A DNA stretch of 64,000 bases, from contig NZ_CP065138.1 in assembly GCF_015693305.1 (NCBI RefSeq), positions 248,001 to 312,000 on the forward strand, read 5' to 3'. Both the position numbers and the translations under genes were made by a program. This document shows positions 27,984-36,273 of the stretch, piece after piece; the first letter of the stretch is position 1, and every line of letters begins with the position of its first letter. The DNA comes from Sphingobium sp. Cam5-1 (lineage in GTDB: Bacteria; Pseudomonadota; Alphaproteobacteria; Sphingomonadales; Sphingomonadaceae). The notes under the pieces were generated by a model. It saw only the letters and a program-made list of their open reading frames with translations. It had not been told where the DNA came from and ran no database searches.

Positions 27984-29036
27984 TCAATAAGCGCGGGCGA
28001 TTGCGAACTCGACTGCCTCGGTCAGCGCTGCCTTCGCCTTGCCTGTATCGAACCGGCCCAAAGCATCGATGGCCCGCTGGCCATAGAGCCGCGCCCGTGC
28101 GAGCGTATCGTCAATGGCGCCGGTCTTGCGAAGCAGCTGCGTCGCATGCGCCAGATCGTCGTCGCTCACCCGATTGCCTGCGATCGCCTGCTTCCAGAAA
28201 GCGCGATCCTCTTCCGATCCCCGCGCATAGGCCAGGATCACCGGCAGCGTCACCTTGCCGTCGCGGAAGTCGTCGCCCGCATCCTTCCCCATGGTCGCGC
28301 CGTCCGATTCATAATCGATGGCATCATCGATCAGCTGGAATGCGATGCCCAGGTTCCGGCCATAGACGCCCAGCGCCTTTTCCTCGGCCTCGTCCCGATC
28401 CGCGACCACGGCGGATATGCGGCAGGCGGCCGCGAACAGGGCAGCAGTCTTGGCGCCGATAATGTCCAGATATTGTTCTTCGCTCGTGTCGATCCGGCGC
28501 TGGGCGGTCAACTGATTGACCTCGCCCTCGGCGATCACAGCGGATGCGTTGGACAGAATCTTCAGAATCTTGAGCGACTCGGCCTCGACCATCAGCTCAA
28601 AAGCGCGGGAGAACAGGAAATCGCCTACCAATACGCTGGCGCTGTTGCCCCAGATGATGTTCGCGGTCTTGCGGCCCCGGCGCAGGCCCGACCCATCAAC
28701 CACATCATCATGCAGCAGGGTTGCAGTGTGAATGAACTCGACCGCCGCCGCCAGCTTGTAATGGCGGCTGCCCGCATAGCCAACCAGTTGTGCGCAGGCG
28801 AGGGTCAGCATCGGCCGCATCCGTTTGCCGCCGCCCGCGATCAGATGGCCTGCCAATTCGGGGATCAGCGGAATGCGCGACTGCATCCGGTCCAGAATCA
28901 CCGCATTGACCTGGTTCATGCCGTCGGCAACCAGCGCCATCATGGGGGTGAGCGAAGGCGCGCCGTTGGCGCGGCCGATGGGGTGGACATTGCCGGATAT
29001 GGGGCCGGAGGAGGGGCCGGAGGCGGGTACGGTCAT
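27984..29036 (-). CDS. Long-chain all-trans polyprenyl diphosphate synthase (ubiquinone side chain)
   Basis: The 350-residue enzyme elongates farnesyl diphosphate with isopentenyl diphosphate to the ubiquinone tail; sphingomonads mostly use Q-10, so decaprenyl is the likely product (inference). Seen are GGGKRMRPML, the first Asp-rich motif DDVVD, and the second DDAIDYE. The open frame extends to 29474, but that extension is antisense to the chorismate mutase; ATG 29036 gives the usual length. It is divergent from the chorismate mutase gene, sharing about 100 bases of upstream DNA. Confidence 0.92.
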   Translation of the reverse strand: MTVPASGPSSGPISGNVHPIGRANGAPSLTPMMALVADGMNQVNAVILDRMQSRIPLIPELAGHLIAGGGKRMRPMLTLACAQLVGYAGSRHYKLAAAVEFIHTATLLHDDVVDGSGLRRGRKTANIIWGNSASVLVGDFLFSRAFELMVEAESLKILKILSNASAVIAEGEVNQLTAQRRIDTSEEQYLDIIGAKTAALFAAACRISAVVADRDEAEEKALGVYGRNLGIAFQLIDDAIDYESDGATMGKDAGDDFRDGKVTLPVILAYARGSEEDRAFWKQAIAGNRVSDDDLAHATQLLRKTGAIDDTLARARLYGQRAIDALGRFDTGKAKAALTEAVEFAIARAY

Positions 29037-29138
29037 GACCCGGCCCATGTGGCGGTGCAAAATGCAGATGGCAAGCGGGAATAGCTTGCACGGAGCGACG
29101 GATGGAGCAAAAAGCGCGCGGATATTTGGAGGATGAGC

Positions 29139-29417
29139 GTGGACGACACTTTGAAGCGGTATCGCGAAAGCATCGACAACATCGACGCCGCCCTCGTGTT
29201 CATGCTCGCCGAGCGCTTCAAGATCACGCAGGCTGTCGGCGAATATAAGGCGACGCACGCCCTGCCGCCCGCCGATCCGGGCCGGGAAGAACGGCAGATC
29301 AGCCGCCTGCGCCAGCTTGCGACAGACGCGAATCTCGATCCCGACTTCACCGAGAAATTTCTGCGCTTCATCATCGATGAAGTGATCCGCCATCATGAGC
29401 GGTTGCGGGACGCCTGA
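29139..29417 (+). CDS. Chorismate mutase (AroQ class)
   Basis: Converts chorismate to prephenate for Phe/Tyr synthesis. The 92-residue all-helical protein has RESIDNIDAALVFMLAERFK, KATHALPPADPGREERQ and FIIDEVIRHHERL, the monofunctional AroQ pattern. An ATG at 29133 abuts GGAGG (29128-29132) with no spacer, so the GTG at 29139, six bases after it, is the better start. A family A repeat begins 16 bases after the stop. Confidence 0.88.
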   Translation: MDDTLKRYRESIDNIDAALVFMLAERFKITQAVGEYKATHALPPADPGREERQISRLRQLATDANLDPDFTEKFLRFIIDEVIRHHERLRDA

Positions 29418-29432
29418 GGAATTATTTTCTCC

Positions 29433-29463
29433 CCGTTCGCCCTGAGCTTGTCGCAGGGTCTTA
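29433..29463. repeat. Single-arm copy of family A repeat
   Basis: CCGTTCGCCCTGAGCTTGTC then GCAGGG repeats the core of the element at 3223 with small changes. It lies just after the chorismate mutase stop; no clear second arm was found nearby. The rest of the gap to 29562 shows nothing further. Confidence 0.65.
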
Positions 29464-29561
29464 CTTTTCTTCAAAGCGCGCAGGGGCGTCGATATTCGGA
29501 GGCAAGCCGTTCCTTTGGACCATCCGTTCAGTTAGTCATTCACGCCGAAAAACAGGCTCCC

Positions 29562-30452
29562 CTAAGCCGGTTCGCTAACCGTTTCCCGCTTGCCTTGCGA
29601 TCGCCCCAGCAGCACGCCCGTCAGCGCCAGCGCAAAGCCCGCCAGCTGAACCGGCACGAGCTTTTCGCCGAACAGCAGCCAGGCTTCCACCGCAGCAAGC
29701 GGCGGGACCAACAGCAACAGCATCGACATCCGCGTCGGACCTTGCGTCCGCACCAGCCAAACCAGCAGCGACAGGCCGCCCGCCGACAGGCCCAGCACTG
29801 ACCATGCCAAGCCCAGCCATAATATGGGCGCGCCATCCCAACGGGCCTCCCCCGTAATCAGCGCCGCCGCGATCGGGACAATCGCACCGCCTGCATTTTG
29901 CACCGCGCCGGAAATCCAGATACCGTCCCCCGCCATCGATCCGCGTTGCACCAGCGTGCCCGCAGCCATGGCGATCACCGCGAGCAATCCAGCGATCGCA
30001 GGCAAAATCGGCACCGCCCCCGCGCCCGACTTCTCGATGGTCGGCAGCAGCACGCAAACCACGCCCGCAATGGCGATCGCCAGTCCCGCCCATCCGCGCG
30101 CCAGCAGCCGATCGCCCAGCAGGAACGCGCCCGCCACCGCCACCATCAATGGTTGCAGCGCGCCGAGCAGCGACATGATGCCAGCGGGCATGCCATTATA
30201 CACCGCCCACCAGCTGACGGTCAGGTAAACGCCGTGCAGCATCGCGCCCGCCGCCAGATGCAGCATCAGCCGCTTGCCCCGGGGCAGCCTTTGACCCGCC
30301 CGCCAGGCAACGAACCCCAGCAGCAGCGCCGTCAGCGTCATGCGTACGCTCAGGATCAGTTCCGGCGCGCCATAGGGCACCGTCCCACGCGCAACGATGA
30401 ACCCTGTGGACCAGATCAGGACGAACAGCAGCGAAGCGCCGAAACCTATCAC
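29562..30452 (-). CDS. EamA/DMT-family transporter
   Basis: A 296-residue inner-membrane protein with about ten transmembrane helices arranged as two EamA repeats; the N-terminal repeat starts LLFVLIWSTGFIVARG and the second half has SMLLLLVPPLAAVEAWLLFGE. Members export metabolites or amino acids; the substrate here is unknown. Its start overlaps the ccmB stop by four bases, so it is the last gene of a coupled operon with ccmA, ccmB and the zincin gene. Confidence 0.88.
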   Translation of the reverse strand: MIGFGASLLFVLIWSTGFIVARGTVPYGAPELILSVRMTLTALLLGFVAWRAGQRLPRGKRLMLHLAAGAMLHGVYLTVSWWAVYNGMPAGIMSLLGALQPLMVAVAGAFLLGDRLLARGWAGLAIAIAGVVCVLLPTIEKSGAGAVPILPAIAGLLAVIAMAAGTLVQRGSMAGDGIWISGAVQNAGGAIVPIAAALITGEARWDGAPILWLGLAWSVLGLSAGGLSLLVWLVRTQGPTRMSMLLLLVPPLAAVEAWLLFGEKLVPVQLAGFALALTGVLLGRSQGKRETVSEPA

Positions 30453-31096
30453 TCGCGCCCCGCCCGTATCGCCGCGCCCGCCGCAAAGGGCGTGATCGCG
30501 ACGAGCAGCAGCGACGCAGCCCCCAGGAACTTGAGCGCCGCCCCGCTCCCATCGCCCAGCGTCCCCGCCCCAAATATCAGCAGTGGCACCGCCAACGGCA
30601 GCGCCAGCAGCCCGGCCAGCGCCCCACTCGATCGCAGCCCCGCCGTCAAACTCGCCACCAGCAGCCCCAGAGCCGCGAGCGCGGGCGTCCCGATCAGCAA
30701 CCCCAGTTCCAGCATCCCGACCGTCGCGCCCTCCAGCTTCAGCAGCGCGCTAGCGGGCAACGTCGCGATCATCAGCGCCGGGCCAAAGCCCAGCCAATGC
30801 GCGATCAGCCGCGCCAGCATCACCATTTCATCGCCAACGCCGCGGAGCGCAATCTGGTCCAGCACCCCAGCGTCGCGATCAGGCGCGACCAGTCGATCCA
30901 CCGGCAACAGGCTCGCCAGCAGCGCCGCGATCCACAGCATCCCGCCACCCGACCGACGCAGCAGCGCAGCGTCCGGCCCCACCGCAAACGGATACAGGCT
31001 CGCCACCAGCAGCAGGAAAGCCACCGGCAGCCACAAGCCCGCCGACTGCCACGCCTGCCTTAAATCCCGCATGACCAGCAGCGCCACCACCCTCAC
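30449..31096 (-). CDS. ccmB: Heme exporter protein CcmB
   Basis: CcmB is the membrane subunit of the CcmAB(CD) complex that releases holo-CcmE during cytochrome c maturation (system I). The 215-residue protein has about six hydrophobic segments. It shows the typical start LLVMRDLRQAWQSAG and LPVDRLVAPDRDAGVLDQI. It overlaps ccmA by four bases. ccmC, ccmD and later ccm genes are not adjacent here. Confidence 0.9.
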   Translation of the reverse strand: MRVVALLVMRDLRQAWQSAGLWLPVAFLLLVASLYPFAVGPDAALLRRSGGGMLWIAALLASLLPVDRLVAPDRDAGVLDQIALRGVGDEMVMLARLIAHWLGFGPALMIATLPASALLKLEGATVGMLELGLLIGTPALAALGLLVASLTAGLRSSGALAGLLALPLAVPLLIFGAGTLGDGSGAALKFLGAASLLLVAITPFAAGAAIRAGRE

Positions 31097-31695
31097 GCCG
31101 CCTCCTCAGCGACATAATCGCTAAGGTCGATCACCACGGGCGAAGCCATCGGCAGCGGCTGATGCGACGCCGCAACCACGATCCCGCCTCCCGCCAGATG
31201 CGCCGCCACCGCCGCGCCAAGCAGCCCGAGCGACGCATCGTCCAGCCCGTTACCCGGCTCGTCCAGCAGCCACAGCCCGGCGCCGCTCGCAATCACCCGC
31301 GCCAGCGCCGCCCGCTTGCGCTGCCCGGTCGAAAGCATCCGTACCGGAATCCCGCCAAGCGGCCCCAGCGCCATCGCCTCCAGCGCGCCGTCCAGCGCAC
31401 CAGCATCCGCACCATCCAGCCGCGCCCAGAAACCAAGCGCTTGCGCCAAAGGCTCTTCCAGATCCAGCGCCAGCCGCTCGTCAGCCAGCGCGATCCTGCC
31501 GCGCCGCTCGATCGTCCCCGCCATCGGCCGCAGCAGCCCCGCGCAAATACGCATCAGGCTCGACTTGCCGATCCCGTTCGGCCCCCGCAGCAGGGCGCTG
31601 CCCCCCGGCTCCAACGCCAGGTCGACACCCCGGAACAGCAGCCGCCCGCCACGCGCGCAGGCGATGCCCGACAGACGCAGCGCCGCGTCGCTCAT
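31093..31695 (-). CDS. ccmA: Heme exporter ATP-binding protein CcmA
   Basis: ABC ATPase of the cytochrome c maturation system, partner of CcmB. The 200-residue protein has Walker A GPNGIGKSSL, signature LSTGQRKRAALAR, Walker B LWLLDEPGNGLD and the H-loop region AASHQPL. It overlaps both the zincin gene upstream and ccmB downstream by four bases, giving a tightly coupled set. Confidence 0.93.
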   Translation of the reverse strand: MSDAALRLSGIACARGGRLLFRGVDLALEPGGSALLRGPNGIGKSSLMRICAGLLRPMAGTIERRGRIALADERLALDLEEPLAQALGFWARLDGADAGALDGALEAMALGPLGGIPVRMLSTGQRKRAALARVIASGAGLWLLDEPGNGLDDASLGLLGAAVAAHLAGGGIVVAASHQPLPMASPVVIDLSDYVAEEAA

Positions 31696-32099
31696 GGCGC
31701 GACCATGTCCTCCAACACGTGCATATCGATGTCGGAAAGGCCGAAATGGTGGCCGATCTCATGCACCACCACATGGGTGATCAGCGCGTCCAGCGGCACG
31801 CCCGTTTCCACCCATTCATCCAGCAACGGCCGCCGGAAAAGATGCACCATTGGCGGGCCGTCGCCCGTCTGCTCCGGCTCCCCCACCGGCCGCCCGGTAT
31901 AAAGGCCGGTCAGGCCGAACGGATCGTCAATCTCCATCTCCTTCAATATCCGTTCGTCGGCAAAATCCTCGACGAACAGGACCACGTTGGACAGATGGGA
32001 CCGGAAAGGGTCGGGCAACCGCCCCAGCGCCTCAAGCGCCAGTCGTTCGATCTGCGCTATGGTTGGCGCGAAAAGAGGGGGTTGACCGGCGTCTGACAT
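31692..32099 (-). CDS. Zincin-like metallopeptidase family protein
   Basis: A 135-residue soluble protein with the zinc-binding HEIGHHFGLSD motif (HExxHxxGxxD) near the C terminus and PFRSHLSNVVLFVEDF early on, the layout of the short zincin family. No signal peptide, so it should be cytoplasmic. Natural substrate unknown. It is first in the operon with ccmA, ccmB and the EamA transporter and is divergent, by 40 bases, from the pterin dehydratase. Confidence 0.88.
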   Translation of the reverse strand: MSDAGQPPLFAPTIAQIERLALEALGRLPDPFRSHLSNVVLFVEDFADERILKEMEIDDPFGLTGLYTGRPVGEPEQTGDGPPMVHLFRRPLLDEWVETGVPLDALITHVVVHEIGHHFGLSDIDMHVLEDMVAP

Positions 32100-32139
32100 G
32101 GCTGCGACATAGGCGAAACAATATTATGAGGATAGAGCC

Positions 32140-32433
32140 ATGATTGGTAAACTGTCCGGCGACGAACGGGCGCAGGAGCTTGCTTCTCTTGCCGATTGGA
32201 CGCTGGTGAACGACCCTGAAGGCATCCGGCGGCGCTTCACCTTTGCGGACTTCAATGCCGCGTTCGGATTTATGACCCGCGTCGCGCTTCTGGCTGAGCA
32301 GGCGAACCACCATCCCGAATGGTTCAACGTCTATAATCGCGTGGACATCACCCTGACGACGCATGACGCCGATGGCTTGTCGCGCCGTGACATAGATCTC
32401 GCAAAGGCGATCGACGCGCTGCTCACCGCCTGA
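32140..32433 (+). CDS. Pterin-4a-carbinolamine dehydratase
   Basis: A 97-residue protein of the PCD/DCoH family, which dehydrates 4a-hydroxytetrahydropterin to recycle the phenylalanine hydroxylase cofactor. The family motif is clear: [20 protein letters not shown] followed by [23 protein letters not shown] lies upstream of the ATG. No phenylalanine hydroxylase is in the window, so the partner pathway is uncertain. Confidence 0.93.
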   Translation: MIGKLSGDERAQELASLADWTLVNDPEGIRRRFTFADFNAAFGFMTRVALLAEQANHHPEWFNVYNRVDITLTTHDADGLSRRDIDLAKAIDALLTA

Positions 32434-32446
32434 GCGGACGGCTCGA

Positions 32447-32938
32447 TCAGGGTCGCCTTTCGATGTGATCCTCATAACCATGCAGCGCAGCGGTCACTGC
32501 CGGGTCACCGGCATAGCGGCGGCGCAGCATGGCGAGTTTCGCGTCGGTCCCGGTGCATAGTTCGGCGATGCTTTCCATCAGGAACACGCGCCTTTCCCCA
32601 TCATAGGGTTCCTCGCCCCGGAAATGGTCGCAACTGTCCCGATCGACCATGAAGCTGGTGACTTCCTGCGGGAAGGGCGTCGCAAGCGCGGCATCAGGAG
32701 AGGGAGGCAGATCCAGCGATCCGCGCGGCGCGGGCTGCGCCTGCACGGTTACCTCGGCCGACGGGCGCTGCGGCGCCGCGACCACCTCGATCGGTTCACC
32801 CTCGATAGCGTTGGCGGAAAGCACGGGCTCTGGGGCAGTCGCATTGTTCGCGGACGCGGCATCGCCAGACGCGTCACGGCAAGCCGCGGTCAGCGCCAGC
32901 ATCATCACCAATGGAACCAGCCCCACCCGTGCGCCCAC
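32447..32938 (-). CDS. Predicted lipoprotein of unknown function
   Basis: The best start is GTG 32938, six bases after GGGAGG, giving a 163-residue protein with the leader VPLVMMLALTAAC, a good lipobox. A low-complexity Ala/Pro region follows (about residues 25-80). The folded C-terminal part contains VDRDSCDHFRGEEPYD and RRRYAGDPAVTAAL. I do not recognise the family. Its 5' end overlaps the end of the patatin gene by about 65 bases on the same strand, so the two are probably cotranscribed. Confidence 0.7.
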   Translation of the reverse strand: MGARVGLVPLVMMLALTAACRDASGDAASANNATAPEPVLSANAIEGEPIEVVAAPQRPSAEVTVQAQPAPRGSLDLPPSPDAALATPFPQEVTSFMVDRDSCDHFRGEEPYDGERRVFLMESIAELCTGTDAKLAMLRRRYAGDPAVTAALHGYEDHIERRP

Positions 32939-35267
32939 CGATTTCCTCCCGCAAAATGGCAACGAGATCAGCGACATGCGGCAGCCGCTGTTCCTCCTCA
33001 TCGAGAATCGCCATGAATGCGGCTTGCCTATAATCGCGCACGCGTTCTTCCGAAAGGCGGCTTGCCGCAGGTAATGCGGAAATTACGATATCCAGCAGCC
33101 GTTCGACACCATGAAGGCGTCCCCACAAATAGTCATTCTCCCGATAGGCCCTGCTGAAAAATGCCCCGAAATTATTGAATTCAATGCCTTTTAACGTGGC
33201 TTCGGCCCCGCCTGACCGAATGGCGCTGCAATCCTCCGGGGAAATCCGGTCCACCTTCACCGGATCATATTCTTCCATGGCGTGGCCCTGGAGCAACGGT
33301 AGGGTGGCGATATCGTAAAAGGGAAAGCCGAGATAGGAGAGCAGCATGATCCGCCGCTCCGCCTTGGGAAGTCCCGCGAGTGCGTCGGCCAGCATCATCT
33401 CGGCCACATCATCCCGCGCCTTCAGGTCGCGTGCCTGCGCGATCGCGTCCAGCGCCGCCGCCGGGTCGGAAGGCACCTGCTTGGCTGCGGCGCGGATCGC
33501 GCCATTATAGAAATCGGTGCCTTCGCATTCCGTATAATGCGCCATCGATTCATAGATGGCGTTGTGCATCTTCTGGATCGCGGCGTCGCCAGCCGCAGAA
33601 TCGATCTCCAGCGTGTCGGCCAGCCGTCGCGCCAGAAAGCGCAGGCGGCGGATGCGAAAACTCAGGTCATGGGTGCGGAAGAAGGCGACCGGCGGCGATC
33701 CCGGCCCGACATCCTCGATCAGCTTGTCCGCGCCGATCGTCCGGACATGCGACCACAGCGCCTGCCGGAAATTTTCCCGCATCAAGGGACTGTCCTCATC
33801 GCTCAGGCGGAACAGCAAACCGGCCAGATCCTCGACGATGCCCGAAAGTTTCAGATGACCATAGGCCGGAAAGGCAAAGCCTGCCGAGCTTGCGGCCCGC
33901 ACCTGCGCCTTTGCGCGCCAGGCGGACAGCCGCGCGGGCGTCGGACGGTCGAGGAACAGCATGCCGCCAATCGTGTTTTCGACCTCGGCTTCGATCCCCG
34001 GCCTCAAAGCATTTAGAATGCGTACCATCCGGCGAATGCGCGAAGAATGGCGATCAATCGCTTCCAGATTATCGCGAATCGGTTGCTCGCGCGGAATGTC
34101 GCTGAGCGCGCCGAAAATCGTGCGGAAGAAACCGGGCAGCTGAGCCTTGTCCTCTGGCGTGGCGTCTTCCTGCTCGCCCTCCCGGTTCAGCCGGATCGAT
34201 CGACGGCCCGGCTTGGGATCAATATAGACGAAACGCCGATCCACTTCGCGCCGAGACGGACGGTTCCGCAGCGCGCCGATCGCCTGGGCAAAGGGTGCGT
34301 TCGCCAGCACCGATCCGTCGATCAGTATCGCGTCCTCTGCATTGCCGCGTGCCCAATGGCGGGGCAGGGCATGGGCCAGAAATGCGTCCCGGGTCGGCCA
34401 TGCGCGGTGCCGCTGTTTCAGCACCCGATCAAGTTCGCGCACCGTGAAGGGGGGGAATGCGCCGGGGAAGCTCGCTGTCGCCCGCGCGGCGAATACCAAC
34501 TCGGCGGGGTCGGCGAACAGGCGATCGCCACGCCCCCGCGCGTGGAAACCGATGGAAAGGCGATGTTCGGTTTCCACCACCTGCGGCGGGCTGTTGAGGT
34601 TCAGACTTTGCGGATGGCCTTCGAAATCCGTGACCGTGACGAACAGGTCCAACGGGTGCCCCTCGGGCAGTAGCGGCGGCCCGCGCTCGGCAGCTTCCAT
34701 CGCATCGAAGGCGTCAAGGATCATCGCCGTGAAGATTTCGCCACCAAAGGGTGGCTCGAACCATCTGGACCGGATGAAATTCGACAGCTTGTGCCGCACC
34801 TCCTCGCGCGTGTCCGGGGCTACCGTGCGTTCGATCGTGTCGCCGGGCCGCCGCGCCGCCATCCACACCAGCGGCGTTGCCCAGAATTTGCTGATCCGCC
34901 GCGCGGGACGCGCATCCGGGTCCAGCAACTGCTCCACATCGGCATTTTCCAGCCACAGGTCGGTCAGCGGCTCCAGCGACTGCCCGGTTTCGATCGCCTG
35001 CGCCAAAAATATGCCGTTGATCCCGCCCGCGCTCGCCCCAGCGATGATGTCGGGCATCACGCGCAGCCGGATGCCGCTAGCCGCTTCCAGATCTTCCAGC
35101 AGTTTCCTGTAAACCGCCTCGCTGCCCTTGCTGCTCGGGGTGCCGTCATGAAAACTCCGGCTTGCCCGCGCCAGCCGCCAGATTTCCTTGGTGATGCCGT
35201 GCATGTAGACGGCCAGACTGATCCCCCCATAGCAGACCAGCGCCAGTCGAAGTTCGCGCTCCTTCAT
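32874..35267 (-). CDS. Patatin-like phospholipase family protein
   Basis: A 797-residue protein. The N-terminal patatin domain has the glycine-rich CYGGISLAVYMHG, the nucleophile serine in IAGASAGGINGIF (GxSxG) and the catalytic aspartate in LIDGSVLANAPF (DG). The C-terminal half matches the extended patatin-related layout with an extra C-terminal domain (DUF3376-like by recollection). No signal peptide is evident; the protein is probably cytoplasmic or membrane-peripheral. Substrate unknown; a lipid acyl hydrolase is expected. A family A repeat follows its start at 35299. Confidence 0.9.
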   Translation of the reverse strand: MKERELRLALVCYGGISLAVYMHGITKEIWRLARASRSFHDGTPSSKGSEAVYRKLLEDLEAASGIRLRVMPDIIAGASAGGINGIFLAQAIETGQSLEPLTDLWLENADVEQLLDPDARPARRISKFWATPLVWMAARRPGDTIERTVAPDTREEVRHKLSNFIRSRWFEPPFGGEIFTAMILDAFDAMEAAERGPPLLPEGHPLDLFVTVTDFEGHPQSLNLNSPPQVVETEHRLSIGFHARGRGDRLFADPAELVFAARATASFPGAFPPFTVRELDRVLKQRHRAWPTRDAFLAHALPRHWARGNAEDAILIDGSVLANAPFAQAIGALRNRPSRREVDRRFVYIDPKPGRRSIRLNREGEQEDATPEDKAQLPGFFRTIFGALSDIPREQPIRDNLEAIDRHSSRIRRMVRILNALRPGIEAEVENTIGGMLFLDRPTPARLSAWRAKAQVRAASSAGFAFPAYGHLKLSGIVEDLAGLLFRLSDEDSPLMRENFRQALWSHVRTIGADKLIEDVGPGSPPVAFFRTHDLSFRIRRLRFLARRLADTLEIDSAAGDAAIQKMHNAIYESMAHYTECEGTDFYNGAIRAAAKQVPSDPAAALDAIAQARDLKARDDVAEMMLADALAGLPKAERRIMLLSYLGFPFYDIATLPLLQGHAMEEYDPVKVDRISPEDCSAIRSGGAEATLKGIEFNNFGAFFSRAYRENDYLWGRLHGVERLLDIVISALPAASRLSEERVRDYRQAAFMAILDEEEQRLPHVADLVAILREEIGGRTGGAGSIGDDAGADRGLP

Positions 35268-35298
35268 GATGCGTAGCCCTCAGGCCCTAAACCTCTCG

Positions 35299-35361
35299 TC
35301 CGTTCGCCCTGAGCCTGTCGAAGCCTGTCCTGAGCGCCTGCTGCAAGCAGGCAGTCGAAGG
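35299..35361. repeat. Composite family A repeat
   Basis: The unit starts CCGTTCGCCCTGAGCCTGTC and continues through GCCTGTCCTGAGCGCCTGCT, with the small palindrome GCCTGCTGCAAGCAGGC, to GTCGAAGGG. The same composite of about 62 bases occurs in the opposite orientation near 63113-63174 with only a few changes. It lies between the divergent-tailed patatin start and the end of the EEP gene; open frames across it are artefacts. Confidence 0.85.
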
Positions 35362-35430
35362 GGGCTTCCCATGTCTTTGAAGCCACAGGCAGAGGCTTCA
35401 TATGGTCCAGTCCAAACGAAAACACCGAAC

Positions 35431-36126
35431 TCACAACCGAAACTCCGCCCAGATCGGTAAATGATCCGAAGCCTTGCGCGACGCCGCACTGTCATGCACG
35501 CCGCTGTCCACCAGCTTCAATTGCCCGCAATGCATGATCCGGTCGAGATGCGCGACGGGCCGCCGCGCGTGGAAACTCCGGCCACAAGGCGCGAAGCTAT
35601 AATGGCGCGCAAAGTCCGCCAGGCACCCTCGGTTCGCGCTCCATTCATTCAAATCGCCCATCAGCACGGTCGGCATGGCGTCCCGTTGCGCCGCCGCGTG
35701 GATGACTGCCGCCGCCTGCTTGCGCCGCCACAGACCCGACAGGTCGAGATGCATGCCAAAAACACGCAGCTTTGCCTTGCCCAGTTCAACCTCCGCCATC
35801 GTCGCGCCACGCGGTTCCAGGCAGGGCAGGTGCAGCACGTCATGGGTGCGGATATCCGCCTCCTTCCGCACCAATATCGCGTTGCCATGCCAGCCCATCG
35901 AATCGACATGCACGTTCAACGGAACCGGCTTGTACTGGCTCATCGATTCCAGCAGCCAGGGTGGGATGGCGGCTGATCGAACGCCAAATCGGCGATCCGC
36001 TTCCTGCAACGCAATCACGTCCGCGTCCAACTCTCCCAGCACCTCCAGCACTCGTTCGGGGCTGCGGCGGCGGTCTGTGCCAATGGCTTTGCGGATATTA
36101 TAGCTGGCAACGCGTAACGACTTCAT
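35431..36126 (-). CDS. Endonuclease/exonuclease/phosphatase (EEP) family protein
   Basis: A 231-residue protein starting MKSLRVASYNIRKAIGTDRR. EEP motifs are seen in order: YNIR, ALQEADRRFG (metal-binding Glu), FGMHLDLSG (His), LMGDLNEW (catalytic GDxN) and KASDHLPIWAEF (DH). Members are Mg-dependent nucleases or phosphodiesterases. The start 36126 is used because the upstream frame has no EEP sequence. No signal peptide. Divergent from radA. Confidence 0.88.
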   Translation of the reverse strand: MKSLRVASYNIRKAIGTDRRRSPERVLEVLGELDADVIALQEADRRFGVRSAAIPPWLLESMSQYKPVPLNVHVDSMGWHGNAILVRKEADIRTHDVLHLPCLEPRGATMAEVELGKAKLRVFGMHLDLSGLWRRKQAAAVIHAAAQRDAMPTVLMGDLNEWSANRGCLADFARHYSFAPCGRSFHARRPVAHLDRIMHCGQLKLVDSGVHDSAASRKASDHLPIWAEFRL

Positions 36127-36273
36127 GGCGAGACAATGCGCCACATCCGCATGAGTTTCCAGCGCTCTTGGACGGTCTCCAAACTTCTTCGTCATAAGGC
36201 GGGCGGGGCGAGGGGGCCGATCCATCTGTTCTTTGTTCTTGAAACGTTCACCGTGGCAAGTCATAGCTCCGCC

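Noticed and set aside
27984..29474. Longer 496-residue version of the polyprenyl synthase
   Set aside because: The extra N-terminal part is antisense to the chorismate mutase and lacks family similarity.
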